Shown here: positions 43,701 to 55,117 of the stretch, one piece after another
How the letters are laid out: each line of letters starts with the position of its first letter
How positions within the stretch are numbered: the stretch's first letter is position 1
From: Trissonchulus latispiculum
Taxonomy: Eukaryota; Nematoda; Enoplea; Enoplida; Ironidae
Direction of reading: 5' to 3'
Assembly: GCA_030248195.1 (NCBI GenBank)
Contig: JASAND010004221.1
Coordinates: forward strand, 45,630 to 109,629
DNA: 64,000 nucleotides
The notes under the pieces: model-generated
Databases searched by the model: none
What the model was told of the DNA's origin: nothing
What the model saw: the letters and a program-made list of their open reading frames with translations, nothing else
Translations under genes and position numbers: made by a program

Positions 43701-46700
43701 TCGTCGCCTGAATGCTGTCCCACAATGGGCTGCTGGAGCAGACACCTTCTTGGCCTTTCGGCTCCGGTAGTAAGACATCCATTAACTGCTCATACGCAAG
43801 GTAGAGGAGCACAGCATCTTTCGACACTCCAAGCCCCAAGCGCAGATGGGGTGGGATCACAGACAAACCCGGAAAGTTGTGTGATCCATTTTGAGCACAT
43901 GACTCGTTTGCACCCAGCACTCCCTCGCAGGAGGTAGGCGGACCACATTGCAGAAGTGCTGGAATATCCTAAGGGGGATACCTTCCACCGGGAACTCTGC
44001 GCCCTGCTCTAGACGATAAGTGTATTAAGGGTTCTTTAGCGTGCACAACTCAAGGCAGCACACGGGCCCACCAATTTAGCGCCTCATCCGACCGGCGGAG
44101 CAGTGACCTACGTTTCTTGCTCAAGGAAACAATGTAGCGTAATTATGTCTAAGGTCATGATCATATCATTTGATACTTCTATCAAATATCTGGGGACCCT
44201 TTTTTAGTTATTATGAAATCGCTCTTCGTTTTCCAACTTTGGTTAACGATCACTTTAGCTGGAAACCAGCAATCTGGGCAACTAAAAAGGGTCCCTGGGT
44301 ATTTGTGTAAAACGCATCTGCTAAGTGGCAACCCTCTAGCTTTCATAGTAAATGCTCCACAATCGCTGGAAAAATGTGGCCGAGTTCATGCAAATCTACA
44401 TTTTATGATAGCAGCCTATGGGATAGCAGTTGGAATATGACACTGACTCAGATAATTGGCGTTTGTGAGACCTTTAAATTGACGCCCTTAGTTTAATTGT
44501 ACGGCACAGCTCAAGAAATAATGGATTATATATTTGATTTCTGCATAAATCACAAGGTGTCAGTCAACTCCAAAATAAGAAAATTGGTTGTATCTGACGA
44601 TAGCGAAAAGCTATAAGCTTACCTCAAAAAGCAAAAATGTAGAGCACAGCAAGATCTTTCAAATGAATATCCTCATAGCTGTGTAGCTACTGCCTAACTG
44701 ATAAGAATTGGCAAAAACTGCTCTGAACGGAGACGTCGAATTTTTTGAAGCGGGATTGCCCCAAGTGTGTTAGAATGCTAAACGAACTTTATTTGGACAG
44801 TCTCATCAAATTTCGTCGTGATATGAGAGTCGTGAATGATGCGTCAATCAACCAACATGCCCAAAATGAATCACCACCTTGAATTGGTTTTGACTGGCGA
44901 TTTTCGTCATTTACGTACTTCTGGGCTTTTGTTATTGACATTAGTCTTAACTAAACCTTCACAAACAGGCGCGTAGTCAGGGGGGTGATGGGGGGAATCA
45001 CCCCCGAAATTGTGTTGCCCCCCCAGGATTTTTTCCTGCTCAGTGTAAAACGCCCATTTTTCAAAAATTTTTTTGCGCCTTCGGCGCGAAATATGTGTAT
45101 TGTATTGTACCGTTATAACACGTGTTTCGCGCTTAAAAACGAGTACCTATTTCGTGTATTTTTCCACCTTCTGCATCACTTGGGTGCGTGAACACGCACT
45201 GCGCCTTAAAAATCATTGTAATTTCAACGAATACTCTGTAAAAATTCCACGAAGGTCACGAAATAGAAAAATTTCTCAGCTTCTGGGGGGCTCCGCCCCC
45301 CAGACCCCCCTAAACAATTTTGCATTCCCCTTCCCGAAATTATTTTCTGGCTACGCTAGTGTTCACAAATATATACACCTTCAATTGCATTTTTGCATTT
45401 CCAGGCCTTATCGTTGTACCAACTCGTGAGCTGGCCTTACAGACATCCCAGATTTGCGTGGAACTGAGCAAGCACAGACATACTAAGGTGATGGTGACCA
45501 CAGGAGGCACTGATCTCAAGGACGACATCATGCGCTTGCAGACTGTTGGTACGTTATGGACTTCTTTTGCCATTTTGTCAAGTTTTGTCAGTCTGTACGA
45601 GACAAGAGTTTTCTTGTTTTCTTTGGAAATCGGCCCTACACCCTCTCCCCACATGCCGCATCCTTTTGGACATTTAAATCTGATTCTGTTTCTGCATACA
45701 GTTACATAGGAATATTATGTTCTTTAGTGCATTTGATAATTGCCACACCTGGGCGAATTCTGGACCTCATGGACAAACAGATAGCCAATGTCAGCAAGTG
45801 TTCCACGCTAGTGCTGGATGAGGTGTGTGATAGCATTCGTTGGAAATGTTCAGTTTTCTCTCTAGCTGATGTTACAATTATAGGTGGTTCTTAGTAGGGT
45901 GCAGTGTAGTGCTCAAATGATGGTTCAATATACTGAAAATGTTGACTATGGTTTGGCTTTTAAAGCCAACTAGTGATAACGAATAAAAGCAACTGATGAG
46001 CACTTCAGAGTAGGATGGTCTGCAGTTCAGTGGTATTGACGAAAGAGTTCCCTCCTGCGATTGGGATATGGGTCGTGGTGGTAGCGGTGGCAGATTATAC
46101 ATTTAGCACGTATTTTGTGGTTTTTAGTGAATGCAAATATTTTATTTTATTATATTTTACTGTATTTAAATTTTATGACCAATCATTTAGATATGTTTAT
46201 TTTGTAATCGATCTTTAAGATGGTGGTATCCTTTTGTGCAGTGATTTTGTAGTGATTTTTTGAAATGCTATAATTTTCGCAGTTTTGGGAGTTGGAAGGA
46301 GCTTTATACATTGTTAGTTAGAAGTTTATATCAGTACATACACACGAGTTTACGTAACTAGTACAATTGGGAAACATTTTCTAATATAAAGGAGAGACCA
46401 AAACGTTTTGAACATCGATTTCTCAAAACTGTAGAATCGGCGGAGTTCTTTCTGTGCCTCGATATGAAAGGCATGTCGGCCGAAGGTCATTTTTCGGATT
46501 TGGGACATTTTTCGGATTTGGCTCAACAGGTCTTAATGCTCCAGAAATGTGCGGTGACACGAAATTTCGCAACTTCGCATTGAGTTTTCTTGCAGCTGGA
46601 GACGTTTTAGCTGAAACCAAGAAAAATGTTCGTCCACTCTGAATTTTTATCCTGCCCAAAATCACGCGGATCAATTTGGCTGTTTTTTTGAAATCGATGT

Positions 46701-49699
46701 TCAAAACAAAATAATCGCAGTTTTGCCAAAATTATTTTTCGGCCAAATCTCTAGCTTAGCAACGAACTCCAGCTAATAGGCATTGATAATGTACAGTGAG
46801 CTAGAGTATCGATTGTGTATAAATAAACCAAAATTGTCCGCAAGATTTGGTAGTAATTTTGAAAAACTTTGTTTTCGCGAAAACATCCATTTCTGGACCG
46901 CTAAATTCGTTTTTGGCTGAGATAGCTCGAGGGTTGTACAAGTGAAAATATATATTCATTTAAGTGCCCTCTTCCCAGCCATAACAACTAATTCGGTGTA
47001 TCGACTAAATACTGAATGAATACCAAAACCAAAAAGTTATCTTGTCTCTTAAAAATGCCGGACTGGTCACACAATGTTAAAAAGCACCAACGATATTTGG
47101 AAAGTTTCATCCACTTTCATAAAGAATTGAAACCTGTAGGGTCAAATTTACACAAAACAATGCCAGCACCTTAGATCCCGATACTCCGTGGAGGGGAATT
47201 TTTGTCGAAAAAGGCTTTTAAACAATTATTTTGCCAAGTTGTTGTTAAAAATTGAACAATTCATAACTACAGAATTAATTGAACACCCAAAAGATCGGCT
47301 AAGCCGGAAATATTTGTGAAAATTCACACTTAAAACCATTCCTCTGGCGGGGACTCATGTCTGGGGGAACCGAATTCTGTAGGCGCCTTGAGCTTATGTT
47401 TTTTAAGACGTAGTTGCATCTATACGTAGGCTGGAAATGAGAGGGGAGGCGAAAAGTGGATACCCCTTTATAAATATATACAGCTGATTTTGTATTGGAT
47501 TTTAAATTAGGATTTTTTAAACTTGAGTCACTATTTGGCACCGATCGTGTCTGTACACTATTGTATTAATTTTCATTTGAGTTTGAGTTCTCGTTGTCAA
47601 AGTGCTCAAATGATGACAATTTGAAATATGTAGATGGAGCTTCGGTTGGTTTGTGGTTGTTGTTGCTGTTGTTGTTGTTTTTGTTATTATAACGAAGCGA
47701 TTTTGTTGCTCCGTGACTATTGAAGCTGATAAGAGCTGATGAGCACTACATTTTCATTGTTGAAATTTCCTTTTCCAGTTTTATTGGTACTTTGATTTCT
47801 GGATAAAGCTCGATTGTCATTAAAGGTTTCTGGTTTTATGCTTCAGTATACAAACTGAGTATTAAGTTAGCTTTTTGCATTCTTTTAATGCGTGTGTAAT
47901 AAGTAGACAACCGCATCAAATGAATCGTCGTGGTATTGTTTTAGGCAGACAAATTGCTCTCTCAGGACTTCAAAGGAATTTTGGATCGGGTTATCAGCTT
48001 TCTTCCAAAAGAGCGTCAAATCATGCTTTATTCTGCCACATTTCCAGTCACTGTGGAAAGTTTTATGGTGAGTTATTTGAGTATTTAAATGCTTTATCAT
48101 TTATTGAAGCGCGTTGCACGCATTCGTGGTTTTTGATCGTTTTACAACCATCCCAACCCACCGTCTATAATGCCTCGTGTAGTGTGGTAATATGTGTGTT
48201 GCAGTTATTAGAGCTGTTGCGCACTGTTTCAGAAAAAGCACATGAATAATCCCAAGGAAGTTAATTTGATGGAAGAATTAACTCTGAAGGGGGTGAGCCA
48301 GTTCTATGCTTACGTACAGGAACGTCAGAAGGTTCATTGCCTCAACACACTGTTCAGAAAGGTGAGTAGTCTCTCCTTGCATAAACATTGCATGTAATAC
48401 GTTTTCCTTGTATTCCTGTATCAAAGATTAAATTTAGTTTTTTTATTTCTTGTCATTTCTTTTATTTATCTTATTTGATTGTATACTTATATACGTATGT
48501 ATTTCAGCTGCAAATTAATCAGTCGATCATTTTCTGCACATTTCTTTTATTTATCTTATTTGATTGTATACTTATATACGTATGTATTTCAGCTGCAAAT
48601 TAATCAGTCGATCATTTTCTGCAATTCGACGCAAAGGGTGGAGCTGCTGGCCAAAAAGATCACTGAATTGGGATACTCCTGCTACTACATCCATTCCCGA
48701 ATGGCACAGGCCCATCGCAACAGAGTGTTTCACGATTTCCGAGAAGGCCATTGTCGAAATTTGGTTTGTTCAGGTAGTACATAAAATGTTTTTGCCTGCA
48801 CAAACGTTTCTTGTTATCACTAGTCTGATTCTCTTAAGAATCGGTGCCTTCTTCAAGGTTGACCGATTCAGGAAAATGCGTTCAACAATTTTTAATTTTT
48901 GTATACTAATTGTTGCAGTAACATTGTCATTTTATTCTTATAGATTTATTGACTCGCGGTATTGATATCCAAGCCGTGAATGTTGTGATCAATTTCGACT
49001 TTCCGCGAAACGCAGAGACGTATCTGCATCGAATTGGACGATCCGGTCGATTTGGACATCTGGGAATCGCCATCAATCTCATCACTTACGAGGACCGTTT
49101 TGCCCTCACTCGGATTGAAAAGGAGCTGACCACAGAAATCAAGCCCATTCCAAAGGTTCGCACGATAGCATGGTTGAGGCTTGAATTTGTTATTTTGAAA
49201 GCGTGTGACTGACTGTAGATTTGCTATCATCTTAATAGTGTTATGGTCCATGGGTAGTACACCTTACGTCATTCCTTAACCAAATATATACAACAGTGAA
49301 CTTCGGCGATTCATTTGGCATGGGCAGTAACACAGTTCTACATTTTGGTATGAGATGAGTTAAGTTAAACGCTCACGCAATGACAATTAGGATTTCCACA
49401 ATATTCTAGACAACAGTAACTGAGGAGTGGAGACGTGGTGGAGATTAAAAGGTGGGAAGCGGACCCCCTCCCCTCCCAAAAAGAGCCCTACCGTGTTTCT
49501 GCGTCTGACGTTGTCTGACGAACTGGTTGCCTCATTTTTTCACAGTTTCATGTTGGTTCAGTGAAGATTTCAATGCTTTGTCTGACAGTTTGTGTGGTTG
49601 TTAATTCTCTGTGACATATTTTAGTCCATTGATCCTTCCTTGTACGTGGCTCCTGCTGGCTCAGCAGACGATGAGACGCCTTCCTCGAGAGAAGAATAG
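37681..49699 (+). CDS. DDX6: DDX6/Me31B/Dhh1 DEAD-box RNA helicase, nine coding exons
   Basis: This cytoplasmic ATP-dependent RNA helicase represses translation and promotes mRNA decapping in P-bodies, working with decapping activators and CCR4-NOT. Exons: 37681-37788, 38574-38808, 45405-45548, 45728-45822, 47945-48067, 48233-48361, 48593-48773, 48944-49155, 49625-49699. They sum to 1302 nt, 433 residues, slightly shorter than animal relatives because the tails are short. Motifs in order: Q-motif EKPSPIQE (about 65-72), Walker A GTGKT (91-95), PTRELA, TPGR, DEAD (193-196, split by an intron), SAT (224-226), IIFCNS, TRGID (342-346), HRIGRSGR (367-374). Signature phrases [17 protein letters not shown] and [19 protein letters not shown] identify DDX6 rather than eIF4A. 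All introns are GT-AG and phase-consistent. Start is the first ATG, after a likely UTR-intron acceptor. Introns 1, 2 and 4 carry transposon insertions. Confidence 0.96.
37885..38392. mobile_element. G-run element in DDX6 intron 1, 5-bp TSD CAATT
   Basis: CAATT at 37880-37884 and 38393-38397. Inverted ends CTGGGTTTTC and GAAAACCCAG. G/C runs near both ends and TTCCGGCGAGGCCG in the middle place it with the 17262 and 35668 elements. Confidence 0.8.
38478..38530. mobile_element. solo end of the TGCTCC/GGAGCA TIR element
   Basis: GTCACCCATAATATTGCATT followed by ATGCTCC and GGAGCATTTTTAT matches the right terminus at 43120-43165. Only this end is present, in DDX6 intron 1. Confidence 0.6.
38574..38808 (+). 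CDS. DDX6: DDX6 exon 2 (Q-motif and Walker A)
   Basis: Residues 37-114 plus one base. Contains [20 protein letters not shown], the Q-motif and [12 protein letters not shown]. Acceptor TTTAG, donor GTAACG. The following intron is about 6.6 kb, by far the largest. Confidence 0.95.
40822..42301. repeat. pair of ~175-bp direct repeats, LTR-like, with iterated ACCCGAATCGGGT hairpins between
   Basis: Copies at 40822-41000 and 42128-42301 share AGTGTACTAGAAGGACTT, AACACTGACAACAATCACAA and GAATGGCATCGTTACA. From the TGTACTAG start each could read as TG...CA, as LTRs do, so a small TRIM-type retroelement is possible, but no primer-binding site or target duplication is certain. The 1.1 kb between holds about six short palindromes of the type ACCCGAATCGGGT (near 41359, 41596, 41656, 41769, 41945, 42004). 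Confidence 0.6.
42737..43117. mobile_element. 381-bp AAGAGTACATAAT element with 8-bp TSD
   Basis: GTGTCACC (42729-42736) and ATGTCACC (43118-43125) flank it; the other arm of the host TIR element carries the unoccupied ATGTCACC at about 40646-40656. Ends AAGAGTACATAAT and ATTATGTACTCTTG are inverted. The eight-base duplication fits hAT-type transposition. Interior matches 53265-53649. Confidence 0.88.
43344..44882 (+). mobile_element. TTAA element, GGTGATTCC termini, copy 2 (worn, in DDX6 intron 2)
   Basis: Left TTAGGTGATGATTCCATTT and right AATGAATCACCACCTTGA are decayed TTAA ends. The right half (44150-44880) follows the 60.1-60.8 kb copy base by base with scattered changes, including CAAATATCTGGGGACCC and the VNAPQSLEK reading at 44213-44440. 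The left half has been replaced by a G-run element (43413-43589) and the unit at 43590-44146. Confidence 0.75.
43590..44146 (-). repeat. dispersed unit with a minus-strand open frame
   Basis: Contains GTTCTTTAGCGTGCACAACT and CACACGGGCCCACC. On the minus strand an open frame (43920-43627) reads [20 protein letters not shown] and [20 protein letters not shown], which looks protein-like but I do not recognise the family. A decayed copy is at 3040-3240, so this is a repeated sequence, perhaps the 3' part of a retroelement or a captured gene piece. Confidence 0.55.
45405..45548 (+). CDS. DDX6: DDX6 exon 3
   Basis: Codes [17 protein letters not shown] and [14 protein letters not shown] (motifs Ia and GG). 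Acceptor TTTCCAG; donor GTACG. Confidence 0.95.
45728..45822 (+). CDS. DDX6: DDX6 exon 4
   Basis: Codes [16 protein letters not shown] to LVLDE (motif Ib and first half of DEAD). Acceptor TTCTTTAG; donor GTGTGT in phase 0. Confidence 0.95.
46215..47174. mobile_element. TTAA element, GGTGGTATCC termini, copy in DDX6 intron 4
   Basis: Starts TTAAGATGGTGGTATCC and ends AATGCCAGCACCTTAG, matching 540-1911 in order through the interior (CTATAATTTTCGCAG, TTGAACATCGATTTCTC, TTTTTATCCTGCC, GGTCAAATTTACAC). It lacks the ACTTAAGT block found in the first copy. The right terminal TTAA is changed to TTAG. Confidence 0.8.
47945..48067 (+). CDS. DDX6: DDX6 exon 5
   Basis: Begins ADKLLSQDF, completing DEAD, and contains [11 protein letters not shown] (motif III). 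Donor GTGAGT. Confidence 0.95.
48233..48361 (+). CDS. DDX6: DDX6 exon 6
   Basis: Codes [20 protein letters not shown] and [14 protein letters not shown], the linker and start of the second RecA-like domain. Donor GTGAGT. Confidence 0.95.
48454..48623. repeat. exact 85-bp tandem duplication across the intron 6 / exon 7 acceptor
   Basis: Copies 48454-48538 and 48539-48623 are identical. Each holds the polypyrimidine stretch, the acceptor TATTTCAG and the first 31 bases of exon 7. Only the second copy continues into the rest of the exon. Confidence 0.95.
48593..48773 (+). CDS. DDX6: DDX6 exon 7
   Basis: Codes [19 protein letters not shown] through [14 protein letters not shown]. The acceptor and first 31 coding bases are also present 85 bases upstream (exon would start at 48508), but only the downstream copy continues in frame. 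Confidence 0.94.
48944..49155 (+). CDS. DDX6: DDX6 exon 8
   Basis: Codes [33 protein letters not shown] and the segment ending EIKPIPK. Acceptor CTTATAG; donor GTTCGC. Confidence 0.95.
49625..49699 (+). CDS. DDX6: DDX6 exon 9 and stop
   Basis: Codes [10 protein letters not shown] and a short acidic tail, then TAG at 49697-49699. SLYVA is the conserved last part of DDX6 orthologues. I see no AATAAA in the next 800 bases. Confidence 0.92.
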   Translation, partial: SIDPSLYVAPAGSADDETPSSREE

Positions 49700-52600
49700 A
49701 TTAGGTAGATACATTCAGATTGGCTTTAATGTGGAACTGCATTATGTACATTATGTACACATTTTGTGAGTTGGTTAGCAGCAGTTTGCATTGGATCTGT
49801 TCCTAGTACAGTATAAAAGGCTTATATTTATACTTTTCGCAACTTGACTCTTTTATAATTGTGTACTTCAAGTTGGCTCAACTTGTACAGACAGGATCAT
49901 TTTATTTTGCATTTTTTGTTTAGGAATTTCAGTCGCCTCTGTACCATCGTCCTAGCCCGTACCTGCAGTCGATAATCTCTGTCGTCATTGCTATTACCAT
50001 TTACGTAGACGAGACGGGCTTTGCTACAATCTGTATAATTTTTAATCTGTCAATCCATTTGTGTTGTCATAATGAGTTGTTACGTACGTACGTCAATAAT
50101 GTATGATGTGTTCTGTGCTAGCTCTATGAGCACCGTTTCGTATTGTGTAGCTAGGTGTACTTATTTTTGTAGCTATTTATGTGCTATTTATGTACACATA
50201 ATTTAAGCCAAAATGTATTAGTTTAACAGTGTGATCTTGCGAGCGAAAGTGCAAACTGCCTTAAAATGCAGTAATATTTCCTTGGTGATTTTCTTTCTTA
50301 GTTAACAGTAATGTGGGTACGTAAGGATTTGTTTGTATATACTGATGAACTGTAAGCCTCGCGCCTTGTGCACTAGTTCTAATTTTTGGTTTCGGAAATT
50401 GAATAGGTTTGCTTGACTTCAAATTATTTGCTAAAAACCTTACCTTTAAGATACAACATTTTCTTGCTCATCAAATTCTTCAGGTTTTTATAGTACCAGT
50501 TCTACGTAGTGTGTTTTGAAGTCTAGCCTCTATATTTTCTCCCTGTCAATTGTATAAAAACAAGTATTTTTTCATTAGTTGTTCATTTCGAGTTGTGTAG
50601 CAGTTATATTCTAGCATTTCCAAATTTTAGATTTGTTTATCTTCCAATTTTTCTTTTGTTGTCTTTTTCCCAAATGAAGTTTCACTTTCAGTACAGATGA
50701 AATTTTTCCCAAATTAAGTTTCACTTTCAGTACAGATGAAATTGCAGAATGGCCTGTTAGGATATGCACTGCACCTGCTGGCGCGACCCTGGATTATTCC
50801 CTTTTGTAGAATATTATGCATGAGTACGTACATACGTTTATTGGGATACATTGGCAGCTTCGAGTAAAAGTAGTGACTTACAAACAGGGTTACAGATTTT
50901 TTGAATGCGCACGTTTTCGAGGATTTTGTAAGTTCAGAGCTATCGGAAAATGGTTTTCGCATTAGAAACGTATTATTTTGTTAACGTACTAAAGAATTTC
51001 AAACGAGTATAGTCTTCTAATTTTTAAGTTGTACACTTTTAAAACCAACCAGAGGGTGCTGTTCTATTTTATTTTGTGTGCAGAGTTATTGTGTTATTTT
51101 TGCATTTTCATGTATCATCCTTAATACGTCAGCTTTTCAAGTGTGAACTTTGCTGTATCCAGTTTTCCAGAGATTGCCTATTGCATAAACAAATCGGCGG
51201 CATCAAACAGCAGGGTTCACACTTGTATGTATCAGGGCGCGCTACTCAATTTATTCTGTCCTCTATGGATTACGTAAGACCTTGATCCTTGATTTGTTTC
51301 CAGGGAAGGCAATGTATGAGATGAGAAAATGTCGAAACGAACCATACTGCAAATTTAAAACGGCGATATTCGTAAGTATTCTTTAGTTTTTGGCGTTATG
51401 ATGGAAGTATGTTGCAAAATTTAATATGATAGATTTAAAAGGATAGGTTAGTCTTGACTTCCGTGGAGACAAATTCAAGCATTCCATTTTCAAGATTATT
51501 GATATCAGAATAAACGGTCATTGTTTCTTATTGTGGCTTTTTTGTTTGATTTGCTTCACGGCGCCTGTCTACGTAGGATATTCCGCCCGGTAATTATTCA
51601 TCTGCAATGCCTGACGCTGGTCATGCCTGCTTGCCTCTTTCCTGCAATAGGACATTTTGTAGCCTTATTCATGGTTCCCTCTCCTATGGACATCCTTTCT
51701 ATTCTGCCCATGTCTGGCCTGGAATCCTTCCCCGCTCCCAGTGGCCTCTGCATTATTTCTTGAACTGGTTTTAGTACGATCTTTGTCAGTGTGAGTTTGC
51801 CAGTCAGAAATATATTATAATCCCTCCTGCCTTTGTCGTAAACGGCCACTATCGTCCCAAACCCGCTGTTATTACGCAATCGGGTTTTTCACCATCAGCA
51901 TTGGACGATTTTGACGCATGCTCGTTTCAGTAGCGTCATGTTTCGGCTGCCAGCTACAAGACGCAGCCTCAAATAATTGGCCGTTCCTGTGGTTTTTCCG
52001 TCCCTGTTCCGGTCCCTCTACGTCCTATACAAAACTGTCGACCTCCTGCATTCTAATAGACAATGAGACAGTTTGTTGCCTTTTTGATTCCTTTCCTTTC
52101 CTTTACAGTGACTGTGATGGATAATTTTGTTCCGGTACTGTAACTCCACACTATGTACCGTTCCTTTTAGTACCATCAGTGAATTACTTCTGTAGAGCTG
52201 TTGGTTTGTGTTTAACACTGGTTCTACACCTTCAGTTTCTGTGCTTTGAATGCTGTTGTGCCCCCTTTAGTGTGCTATAATAAGGTTACATTGTGCCGAT
52301 GTCAGGTTTGCTATGGATTTACCGTGTTAGAAGCTTAAAGCAGTCGCTGGCAGATTATCTATATAATCTATCAGCCAGTTTTGTAATTTTTTGAATCTGT
52401 TTCATTCTAAACAAATAATCTACTGCGACTACTTTCAGGCGTTACTGTTTTTAATTGTTTTGATGCCGCCGTTCATGTTTTCCATAAGGACGGTTTTTCC
52501 TATAAGGCTGGGAAAAACTGAATATTTCTGCATGTATTTCTGCAATCTGTTGTTTAAACTGTTGTAAATTGTAGGCCTTAAGTTCACTACTTTTTTGTTA

Positions 52601-53256
52601 TTTGCCTACTCTTGTTAATTTTCTACGTGGAAGCAGTATACAGTCTGGCACTTAAAAATTTTATTATGTTTTCGCTCGCACTGAAACAAACCGCTGCATA
52701 TTTTTGCAATGGGGGAACTAGACATTTATTCATATTTGCAAAAATTCAGGCTTACTGCTTTCACTAGCACAAAAGAATACCAAGCTGTAAATGCTCGCAC
52801 TGGCAGTAGGCTGGAATAACCGGATTCGTGATTAATTACTGTATTGCATAGAATTCGTAATTTTTAAAGTCTAATTTCAAAAAATGACGAAATTATCCAA
52901 GGTTTTGTTACAGTTGTTGCTCCAGCTTACTAATGCCGGCAATGTTTTCTTAGGTTTATAACGGTTATTTAATATGGCTTGTGCAGTGGTCCAATCTAAA
53001 TTTTTTGTTTCATTTTTTGGTTCTTTTAAAATTGAAGATATTTTATGCTAAAAATCGAAAGTATAGTAAACTCTAAAAGAAAGTGCACTAATAGATTTGG
53101 AACGATTTTTATATTGATGAAATTTAATAAAGCTTTCAATTGTGTTCTGTGAATTTAGTTGATTAGGAGCTATGATAATCAGCCAGTTGCACGAAATATG
53201 ATAGTCATGACCAAAGATTAACTCTAGAATAATCTATGTGATCTAACTTTTCAGTT
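49700..53256. other. 3' flank of DDX6; no further gene recognised
   Basis: Mostly AT-rich. A minus-strand open frame of 93 codons (51879-51598, with GTIVAVYDKGRRDYN and MGRIERMSIGEG) has protein-like composition but no family I know. AATAAA at about 51510 is too far to assign. Confidence 0.4.
50664..50741. repeat. 39-bp tandem duplication
   Basis: Two copies of a unit starting TTTTTCCCAAAT and containing GTTTCACTTTCAGTACAGAT, one mismatch seen. Confidence 0.85.
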
Positions 53257-53264
53257 GGTGCAAT

Positions 53265-53649
53265 CAAGAGTGCATAATATAAGAGTGTGTGTATAAGAGT
53301 GTGCGGCACACTCTGTTATCAGAGCAAATACTATGCTCTGCTCGCTAACGGCCCACCCCCCCCCGAAACTCAGACCTTAGTGACCCCCCCGCAAATCAGT
53401 ACCTAGTCGAAACGGGGGTACGCTCATTCGCTCTATGTTTATTGCTTAAGCTCAAAAACACAAGCAGTGCGTGCGCGAATTTTGTGCCTGCTTCGAGCTT
53501 TAGAACACAAACATAGCGCACAAAATTCTTTGAAGTGAAGGGTTTAATTTGCCGGGGGGGCCGTTAGCGACCCGAACATTAGCGTTAGCATAGTTTTTGC
53601 TCTGATAACAGAGTGTTCCTAGTGGCACACTCTTATATTATGTACTCTT
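53265..53649. mobile_element. 385-bp AAGAGTGCATAATAT element with 8-bp TSD GGTGCAAT
   Basis: GGTGCAAT occurs at 53257-53264 and 53650-53657. Ends CAAGAGTGCATAATATAAG and CTTATATTATGTACTCTT are inverted; a second inner inverted pair is CTCTGTTATCAGAGCA and TGCTCTGATAACAGAG. The interior resembles 42737-43117 (GCTCGCTAACGG, GGGGGTACGCTCA, CAAAAACACAAGCA). A solo end is at about 54003-54030. Confidence 0.88.
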
Positions 53650-54665
53650 GGTGCAATGGAACATGGTGTTAATTATAGCTTAATTAGATGATAGTCCGAT
53701 TTGGTGCAACCGACCGAATGTCAGTGACTTCCAGTCGTTAATTAAGCTACAGTTGTTTTGTACCTATATCCTACCAGGGTGCTTTGCTACAGATTCGGAT
53801 TATACCGGCACTTGTTGAATTGATATGGGTATGTAGGCCTCCGTTATGACTTCCTATACAAACCCGAGCTGAGTCTGTGAAACCAGATGAGAAAGTAGAG
53901 TTAATTAAACATTTCCTTTTCAGCTAGCAACAAACAGGTCCGTGTGGATAGCTTCTGCCTTGCCAAAGAACATTACAAAACTCCTGTAGTTATCACGTAT
54001 TAGCAAGAGTACATAATACATAAGAGTATGACATAGCTGGCACTCTTTTAAAGTGCTCCGTGTTTTAGTTACAAACTGGACTTTTTGTACTTTTCATTAT
54101 TGCATGGATTGAGTTTTTAGTCTTATTAAATACTTTTCACAGAACAAGCTAGAGCAAAGCAAGCTGTTGTCATAGTTATTCTTTTTGGGGTGGTGATGGA
54201 ACATGGAAGCCAAAAATTTAGCCTTCCTAGGCAAAATCGAATTTTTTGCAGATATAGTAGTGAGTGACAATTTCTTATCATGATGACGGTGGTGTCTAAA
54301 ACCAGGAACAGGAACAGGAATAAAGGTCTAAAACCAGGAACCGGAACAGGAACTGGAACCGTGCATAAAAACAGGAACGGAACTGGGGTCTAATTTCAGG
54401 AACAAAATCAGGAATAGGGGTCTAATTTCAGGAACAGGAACACAGAGTTGGACACATTTTTTCCGACCGCGACCGCAGACGTCGTGACCGCGACCGCCCG
54501 CGTCCGAGACCGCAGCCCGCAGGCTAATTTGTGACCGCAAAAGTTTGAGTTATTAACCTTCAATTCTATGCAAAAAATCCACTTCTCATATTTTTAAGGT
54601 ATTTACAGGGTTTTTAGAGCCACATCACCGCAGTCGGTATTCCGCTTAGGGCTGGTGCAGCGTAG

Positions 54666-54730
<65 letters not shown>
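54666..54730. repeat. TA microsatellite
   Basis: Two long TA runs separated by TTATAT. Confidence 0.9.
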
Positions 54731-54735
<5 letters not shown>

Positions 54736-55117
54736 CGCTGCACTACGTTCGCGATAATGTCGGTTTTAGCTAGTTTAAAAGGCTGTAGCTGCATGAACCA
54801 CAAATTGATTTTGTTGCTGCATTTGGAGTGTTCGGTAATGGAATTCTGTGTGCAGGATGTCTGTTCTTTCAATTTAGGGTTGAGGTTGCCAACCGAACGG
54901 CAGCGGAAGCATACTATTAACACTGCTTGAAGCGTTGGTTTCCCTTCTTTCGAGTATTTTTAACTTTTAATTCTCATCTAATCTCATGGCATTGATTGAA
55001 ACTTTCAGAACATATTGATTGAACTGAACGGAACTGAATTGATTGAAACTTAAAAATGTAGGGAGCGAAATTGTTTTGTTTATACTGAATTACCGGTACA
55101 TTTTTGCTGCAGCAATG

